Shown one piece after another: positions 59,210-64,000 of a DNA stretch of 64,000 nt. Each line of letters opens with the position of its first letter. Position 1 is the first letter of the stretch. This DNA is from Lysobacteraceae bacterium CU05-9. Lineage in GTDB: Bacteria; Pseudomonadota; Gammaproteobacteria; Xanthomonadales; Xanthomonadaceae. A program made the translations under genes and the position numbers. The stretch is from assembly GCA_007556525.1 (NCBI GenBank), contig SWJS01000003.1, positions 249,595-313,594 of the forward strand, read 5' to 3'. A model generated the notes under the pieces. It was not told the DNA's origin. It searched no databases and saw only the letters and a program-made list of their open reading frames with translations.

Positions 59210-61246
59210 TCATACGTGCAACAACGGCACCAACAACAACGCCACAATGTTGATGATCTTGATCAACGGATTGATTGCAGGGCCAGCTGTGTCCTTGTAC
59301 GGATCACCGACCGTGTCGCCGGTGACTGCGGCCTTGTGCGCTTCCGAACCCTTGCCGCCGAAGTGACCGTCTTCGATGTATTTTTTGGCGTTATCCCACG
59401 CACCACCACCGGTGGTCATTGAGATCGCGACAAACAAACCGGTGACGATCGTACCGATCAGCAAACCACCCAACGCCTTCGGACCCAACAGCAAACCGAC
59501 GATCACAGGGACCGCGACCGGCAACAACGATGGCACGATCATTTCCTTGATCGCCGACTTCGTCAACATGTCGACGGCTTTATCGTATTGCGGCTTGCCC
59601 GTGCCCTCCATAATGCCAGGGATATCACGGAACTGACGGCGCACTTCTTCAACGACCGCACCCGCAGCACGGCCGACGGCTTCCATCGCCATCGCGCCGA
59701 ACAGATACGGAATCAAACCACCAATCAGCAAACCAATGATGACCATGTGATCGCTCAAGTCGAACGTGAAGGTCACACCCGGATTTGCCGCCTGCAGATT
59801 GTGCGTGTAATCTGCGAACAAAACCAACGCCGCCAACGCAGCCGATCCAATCGCATAACCCTTCGTCACAGCCTTCGTCGTGTTGCCGACGGCGTCCAGA
59901 GGATCCGTGATGTCGCGAATTTCCGGTGGCAATTCTGCCATCTCCGCGATACCACCCGCGTTATCCGTGATCGGACCGTATGCGTCCAGTGCCACGATCA
60001 TGCCAGCCATCGACAACATGGCGGTTGCAGCGATCGCGATGCCATACAGACCGCCGAGAGCATGCGCACCCCAGATTGCCGCACAGACCGCGATGACAGG
60101 CATCGCCGTTGACTTCATCGAGATGCCGAGACCGGCAATGATGTTCGTCCCGTGACCGGTCGTCGATGCTTGCGCGATATGTTGCACAGGCTTGTATTGC
60201 GTGCCGGTGTAGTACTCCGTGATCCAGACGATGACGCCAGTCAACGCAAGACCAATCAACGAACACAGGAACAAGTTCATCGCACCATGCGAGTTATCGC
60301 CCATCAAGTTCATGGTGATCGGATAGAACGCAATCGCAGCAAGCACAGCGGAGATGATGACGCCTTTGTACAACGCGCCCATGATCGAGCCGCCCGCCTT
60401 CACCTTGACGAAGAACGCCCCGACAATCGAAGCGATGATCGACACGCCGCCGAGAACGAGAGGGTAGAGGACTGCATTTTTGCCAGCGCCTGAGTTCATC
60501 ATCAAGCCACCCAGCAACATCGTTGCAATGATGGTGACCGCGTAAGTTTCGAACAAGTCAGCGGCCATGCCTGCGCAATCGCCGACGTTGTCACCGACAT
60601 TATCTGCAATCACCGCAGGGTTGCGTGGATCATCTTCGGGAATGCCGGCTTCGACCTTGCCGACCAAGTCCGCGCCGACGTCGGCACCTTTTGTAAAGAT
60701 ACCTCCACCCAAACGGGCAAAAATCGAAATCAACGACGAACCGAACGCGAGTCCAACCAACGCATGCAACGCATCGTCTTCGGAGACGCCCATGTTCTTG
60801 AGAATCGCGTAATAACCTGCGACGCCGAGCAAGCCAAGCCCGACGACCAACATGCCGGTAATCGCGCCACCACGGAATGCAACGTCCATCGCCGGACCGA
60901 TGCCCTTGTGAGCGGCTTCAGCAGTACGGACGTTCGCGCGCACGGAAACGTTCATGCCGATGTAGCCTGCCGCACCGGACAGGACTGCGCCGAGAATGAA
61001 GCCGATTGCCGCATAGATGCCGAGTTGCCACGCAATCAAAGCCGCAAGGACGATGCCTGCGATTGCGATTGTCTTGTATTGGCGGTTGAGATACGCGCCT
61101 GCGCCTTCCTGAATTGCCGAGGCGATTTCCTGCATTCGAGAGTTGCCGGCAGGTTGCGCCAAAATCCAGCGCGCCGAGATGATTCCGTAAATAATTGCGA
61201 TCAGGGCGCAAACCAGCGCCAACAACAAACCCTGATGTTCCAGCAT
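59210..61246 (-). CDS. hppA: Membrane H+-translocating pyrophosphatase (K+-independent type)
   Basis: 678 residues with about sixteen membrane segments. Pumps protons by hydrolysing PPi. Core motifs: [20 protein letters not shown] and [25 protein letters not shown] with the Mg-PPi aspartates; [23 protein letters not shown] near the C-terminus. In [18 protein letters not shown] the lysine after GNTT marks the K+-independent class. It lies after ppa in the same direction, with a terminator between them. Together they give the cell two ways to remove PPi, one saving energy. Confidence 0.94.
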   Translation of the reverse strand: MLEHQGLLLALVCALIAIIYGIISARWILAQPAGNSRMQEIASAIQEGAGAYLNRQYKTIAIAGIVLAALIAWQLGIYAAIGFILGAVLSGAAGYIGMNVSVRANVRTAEAAHKGIGPAMDVAFRGGAITGMLVVGLGLLGVAGYYAILKNMGVSEDDALHALVGLAFGSSLISIFARLGGGIFTKGADVGADLVGKVEAGIPEDDPRNPAVIADNVGDNVGDCAGMAADLFETYAVTIIATMLLGGLMMNSGAGKNAVLYPLVLGGVSIIASIVGAFFVKVKAGGSIMGALYKGVIISAVLAAIAFYPITMNLMGDNSHGAMNLFLCSLIGLALTGVIVWITEYYTGTQYKPVQHIAQASTTGHGTNIIAGLGISMKSTAMPVIAVCAAIWGAHALGGLYGIAIAATAMLSMAGMIVALDAYGPITDNAGGIAEMAELPPEIRDITDPLDAVGNTTKAVTKGYAIGSAALAALVLFADYTHNLQAANPGVTFTFDLSDHMVIIGLLIGGLIPYLFGAMAMEAVGRAAGAVVEEVRRQFRDIPGIMEGTGKPQYDKAVDMLTKSAIKEMIVPSLLPVAVPVIVGLLLGPKALGGLLIGTIVTGLFVAISMTTGGGAWDNAKKYIEDGHFGGKGSEAHKAAVTGDTVGDPYKDTAGPAINPLIKIINIVALLLVPLLHV

Positions 61247-61382
61247 GAAACCTCCTAGTTATGTTCAATACGGTCCAGCGGAACCCGATATTGCACCTCA
61301 GTCAGCGCGCGTTTAAGTTTGCTGGAACCTCAACAGTTTTACTCTCAAATGCATCAAACGGCAAGGAAACACGCCCGGAAAC

Positions 61383-61411
61383 AAAAAAGCCACCCATGTG
61401 GGCGGCCTTTT
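61383..61411 (-). terminator. Intrinsic terminator of ppa
   Basis: GCCACCC (61389-61395) and GGGCGGC (61400-61406) form a stem on the minus strand with one G-T wobble, followed there by six T residues. It partly separates ppa from hppA. Confidence 0.82.
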
Positions 61412-61436
61412 CGGTAAATCAAATTCGGCTAAACGC

Positions 61437-61973
61437 TTAAGCAGACTTCGGCTTGAAGTTCGCAATGCCGTCTTGGATGATTTGTTTCGCGGCAGCTGCG
61501 TTGTCCCAGCCCTGGATCTTGACCCACTTGCCGTCTTCGAGATCCTTGTAATGCTCGAAGAAGTGACCGATGCGCTCCAGCCAGTGCGGCGAGACTTGTC
61601 CGATGTCTTCAATATGGCTGTAACCGTTGAAGATCTTGGTTGCAGGAACGGCCAGCAACTTTTCGTCACCGCCCGCTTCGTCCGTCATTTGCAGCACGCC
61701 GACCGGACGGCAGCGAATGACCGAGCCCGGAATCAATGGCAATGGCAAAACCACGAGCACGTCCAACGGGTCACCGTCGCCACCCAGCGTTCCCGGAATG
61801 TAGCCGTAGTTGCACGGATAACGCATCGGCGTGGAGAGAATGCGGTCCACGAAAATCGCGCCACTGTCCTTGTCCACTTCATACTTCACCGGCTCGGAAT
61901 CCTTCGGGATTTCGATGATGACGTTGATTTCATCGGGTGGGTTCTTGCCGGTTGGCACGTGGTACAGGCTCAT
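61437..61973 (-). CDS. ppa: Inorganic pyrophosphatase (family I, soluble)
   Basis: 178 residues. Cytosolic Mg2+ enzyme that hydrolyses PPi. Active-site parts visible: EVDKDSGAIFVDR, NYGYIPGTLGGDGDPLDVLV (the signature aspartates) and HYKDLEDGKWVKIQGW. Start MSLYHVPTG 61973; longer in-frame starts are not supported. Its upstream leader contains a palindromic sequence at 62002-62040. Confidence 0.95.
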   Translation of the reverse strand: MSLYHVPTGKNPPDEINVIIEIPKDSEPVKYEVDKDSGAIFVDRILSTPMRYPCNYGYIPGTLGGDGDPLDVLVVLPLPLIPGSVIRCRPVGVLQMTDEAGGDEKLLAVPATKIFNGYSHIEDIGQVSPHWLERIGHFFEHYKDLEDGKWVKIQGWDNAAAAKQIIQDGIANFKPKSA

Positions 61974-62001
61974 TTGCGGTGCAACTCCAATTTGGTTCGA
62001 A

Positions 62002-62040
62002 AAAATGTCCCCACACTTTTCGGGGACAGGGCGACATTTT
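62002..62040. repeat. Nested palindrome resembling a REP-type element
   Basis: TGTCCCC (62006-62012) pairs with GGGGACA (62022-62028). An outer pair AAAATGTC (62002-62009) and GACATTTT (62033-62040) competes for the same bases. It lies 29 bases upstream of the ppa start, on the leader side. The pattern (ggggacag followed by gcgacatttt) resembles short dispersed REP-like sequences seen in some gammaproteobacteria; that is from memory. Confidence 0.5.
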
Positions 62041-62129
62041 AGCACTCCATTCGCGTGGAAACCGCCTAGAAACAAGGTTCCTGCGCGGACTTGGCGCAGG
62101 TTCAGGAAGATTTTGGCAGTCTGACAGGC

Positions 62130-62651
62130 ATGAAAAGCATTCAAAAATCCGTATTTCTCGCCACCATCGCAACATTCGCAGCCGCAACCGCATTTGCGGG
62201 AACGCCTGAGATCAAGCGTGAAATGGGCACGCCTCAAGCCGACAACGCAGTGCACACGCTGCGCACGATTCCGGAAGCTTGTGCTCGCATCGAAGGCAAG
62301 TTTACGGGTGCTACGGATAAGCCGTACGCCATTGCGGCCGTGAAAACGAACCCTGCCTGCCAAGCTCGTGCACGCTTAGTGGATGCGGGTAAGGTCGGCG
62401 CGAAAGAAGGCCCGGGTTGGATTCTCAATGACGTCATCAAGGTGCCGAGCAAGGCATGTCCATCGCAAACCGCAGTGGTGAGTGTTTACCGCCAAAACAT
62501 CAAGCAGGAAGCCTACAAGCTCGATGCCCAAGGTCGCGCACGCGTGTACGTCGATAAGGATGCGCAGAAGGCCTACACCGCAGCTGATAAGAAACGTGTC
62601 ATTCCAACGTTCGCTGTTGCAACGGGTGTTGAAGGCAAATCCTGCAAGTAA
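62130..62651 (+). CDS. Hypothetical secreted protein
   Basis: 173 residues with a signal peptide (MKSIQKSVFLATIATFAAATAFA). Four cysteines in the mature part (near residues 50, 77, 111 and 172) could form two disulfides in the periplasm. The lysine- and alanine-rich C-terminal half ends in GVEGKSCK. No family recognised. Start 62130 is chosen for the signal peptide. Single-gene unit ending at a terminator. Confidence 0.72.
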   Translation: MKSIQKSVFLATIATFAAATAFAGTPEIKREMGTPQADNAVHTLRTIPEACARIEGKFTGATDKPYAIAAVKTNPACQARARLVDAGKVGAKEGPGWILNDVIKVPSKACPSQTAVVSVYRQNIKQEAYKLDAQGRARVYVDKDAQKAYTAADKKRVIPTFAVATGVEGKSCK

Positions 62652-62678
62652 TACTTGGGTCAAAACGTGAAATTTGCT

Positions 62679-62707
62679 AAAGTGGCGCTATCTGGGCGCC
62701 ACTTTTC
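62679..62707 (+). terminator. Intrinsic terminator before adk
   Basis: AAGTGGCGC (62681-62689) pairs with GCGCCACTT (62697-62705) around tatctgg, followed by TT and later T-runs. Confidence 0.8.
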
Positions 62708-62754
62708 GTTCGGCGTCATTTTGTTTTTTTTGAACACACGTTGGAGAGTTCTTA

Positions 62755-63333
62755 ATGCGTTTGGTCCTGTTGGGTGCACCGGGTTCGGGTAAGGGAACAC
62801 AAGCCGCCCGCTTGAAGGAATATTTGCAGATTCCACACATCTCCACCGGCGATTTGCTGCGTGGTGAAGTCGCCGCCGGCACCAAGCTCGGCCTGGAAGC
62901 CAAGGAAGTGATGGCACGCGGTGAACTCGTCAGCGATGACATTTTGCTCGGCATGCTCGAAGATCGCCTGAGCCGCGAAGACGTCGCCAACGGTTTCATC
63001 CTCGACGGTTACCCACGCAATCTCGTGCAAGCCGCCGCTCTCGATCAGTTGTTGACGCGCATCGGTCAGCCGATGGATTACGCGGTGCAGCTGGAAGTGC
63101 CGTTTGATTTGCTGGTTGAGCGCATCGCCGGTCGCGCCGCTGCGGAAGGCCGCAGCGATGACAATCCGGAATCGGTGCGCAAGCGTCTCGACGTTTATTC
63201 GAACCAAACTGCTCCGGTTATTGATTTCTACCGCCAGCAAGCGCAACTCAATGTGGTTGATGGTGTTGGTGAGTTGGATGAAGTTTTTGACCGCATCATT
63301 GCAGCCATCAAACCAGATTCTGACGTCGGTTAA
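62755..63333 (+). CDS. adk: Adenylate kinase
   Basis: 192 residues. Balances ATP, ADP and AMP. P-loop GAPGSGKGTQAARLK at residue 8; AMP-binding HISTGDLLR and FILDGYPRN. It is about 25 residues shorter than the E. coli enzyme: the LID is replaced by the short stretch ERIAGRAAAEGRSDDNPE, with no zinc-binding cysteines. This short form is also that of Xanthomonas relatives. GGAGAG precedes the ATG. mpl starts nine bases later. Confidence 0.95.
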   Translation: MRLVLLGAPGSGKGTQAARLKEYLQIPHISTGDLLRGEVAAGTKLGLEAKEVMARGELVSDDILLGMLEDRLSREDVANGFILDGYPRNLVQAAALDQLLTRIGQPMDYAVQLEVPFDLLVERIAGRAAAEGRSDDNPESVRKRLDVYSNQTAPVIDFYRQQAQLNVVDGVGELDEVFDRIIAAIKPDSDVG

Positions 63334-63342
63334 TTTCGTTTC

Positions 63343-64000
63343 ATGAAAATGCATATTCTCGGCATCGCCGGCACGTTCATGGGCGGTGTCGCGGCATTGG
63401 CGCGTGAGTTAGGTCACGAAGTGCAGGGCAGCGATCAGGCGATCTATCCGCCGATGTCGACGCAGCTCGAGCAATTGCAGATTCAATTGCATCAAGGTTA
63501 CGACGCAGCGAACATTGCAGACGATTGCGAAGAGATCGTTATCGGTAATGCGTTGTCGCGCGGTAATGATGCCGTAGAAGCGGTGTTGAATGAAGGCCGC
63601 AAATACAATTCGGGTGCGCAATGGCTTTCCGAAAATGTACTGCCCGGCCGTGACGTTCTCGCTGTAGCCGGAACGCATGGTAAGACGACAACCTCAACGA
63701 TCCTGACTTACTTGTTGCAAGCGGCTGGTTTGGAACCGGGCTTCCTGATCGGTGGTGTGGCGGAAGACTTCGGTGTATCCGCGCGCATCGGCAAGGGTCG
63801 TGCGTTCGTCGTTGAGGCGGATGAATATGACACGGCGTTCTTCGATAAGCGCTCGAAGTTTGTGCATTACAAACCGCTGGTTGCGATCCTCAATAATCTT
63901 GAGTTTGATCATGCGGATATTTTTGAGAATGTCCAAGCGATCCAGAAGCAATTCCATCATCTCGTCCGCACCGTTCCCGGTCGCGGCAAGTTGATCGTCA
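63343..64000 (+). CDS. mpl: UDP-N-acetylmuramate:L-alanyl-gamma-D-glutamyl-meso-diaminopimelate ligase, C-terminus beyond window
   Basis: Partial: 219 codons visible, open at the right edge. Begins MKMHILGIAGTFMGGVAALA, the Mpl form of the Mur-ligase N-terminal motif, then YPPMSTQLE, GNALSRGNDAVEAVL and the ATP loop AGTHGKTTTST near residue 108. LEFDHADIFENVQAIQ is the next Mur signature. Mpl rejoins recycled murein tripeptide to UDP-MurNAc. It is nine bases after adk and probably co-transcribed with it. Confidence 0.92.
   Translation, partial: MKMHILGIAGTFMGGVAALARELGHEVQGSDQAIYPPMSTQLEQLQIQLHQGYDAANIADDCEEIVIGNALSRGNDAVEAVLNEGRKYNSGAQWLSENVLPGRDVLAVAGTHGKTTTSTILTYLLQAAGLEPGFLIGGVAEDFGVSARIGKGRAFVVEADEYDTAFFDKRSKFVHYKPLVAILNNLEFDHADIFENVQAIQKQFHHLVRTVPGRGKLIV

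Overview
The window reads as a housekeeping segment of a gammaproteobacterial chromosome, most likely from the Lysobacteraceae (Xanthomonadaceae) or a close relative. This rests on recalled resemblance of the proteins (a short adenylate kinase without a normal LID followed by mpl, ppa next to a membrane pyrophosphatase, pcm-tolC, a full atpIBEFHAGDC operon), on a SAM-I riboswitch before metB and on frequent GTG/TTG starts. No database search was possible. No rRNA, tRNA, CRISPR array, prophage or intact insertion sequence was seen. Both ends cut genes (a dihydrolipoyl acyltransferase on the left, mpl on the right).

Layout. 0-3.1 kb: branched-chain 2-oxoacid dehydrogenase E1alpha-E1beta-E2 (minus strand). 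3.2-9.3 kb: aromatic amino acid catabolism (kynA, hppD, hmgA) interleaved with a POT peptide transporter and thrB. 9.3-16.4 kb: ion antiporters (CaCA, NhaA), EamA, an Mpo1-like protein, purC, rpe, an RsmC-like methyltransferase and rsuA. 16.4-18.9 kb: SAM-I riboswitch, then metB and homoserine dehydrogenase, so the entry to homoserine/methionine synthesis is under SAM control. 19-22.6 kb: AbgT transporter, DUF1415, yajQ, a YggN-like protein. 22.7-26.2 kb: pyruvate dehydrogenase E2 (two lipoyl domains) and a lipoyl-bearing E3, with no E1 beside them. 26.2-28.9 kb: a repeat-rich gap, an orphan BrnA-type antitoxin, glyoxalase, fluoride channel, GNAT and small envelope proteins. 29.2-36.2 kb: the nine-gene ATP synthase operon with a clear sigma70 promoter. 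36.4-43.1 kb: lipoproteins, a DUF885 peptidase-like protein, GtrA, glmU-glmS. 43.3-48.4 kb: free methionine sulfoxide reductase, bioD, phasin, queD, lytic transglycosylase, tolC and pcm. 48.6-53.5 kb: TetR regulator divergent from an RND efflux adaptor and pump. 53.6-59.0 kb: TPP riboswitch, thiC, a TonB-receptor-like barrel without a plug domain, a two-TM-pore channel and an alpha/beta hydrolase. 59.2-62.0 kb: ppa and hppA. 62.1-64 kb: a secreted protein, adk and mpl (partial).

The least explained material is: (1) the thiC-linked plugless barrel and the channel-like protein with an altered filter; (2) the orphan BrnA-type gene with a palindrome over its start codon, next to 11-bp direct repeats; (3) a palindromic element present in two diverged copies 16 kb apart, one of them inside a composite inverted repeat; (4) the expression platform of the SAM-I riboswitch, where one strand can pair in several mutually exclusive ways.
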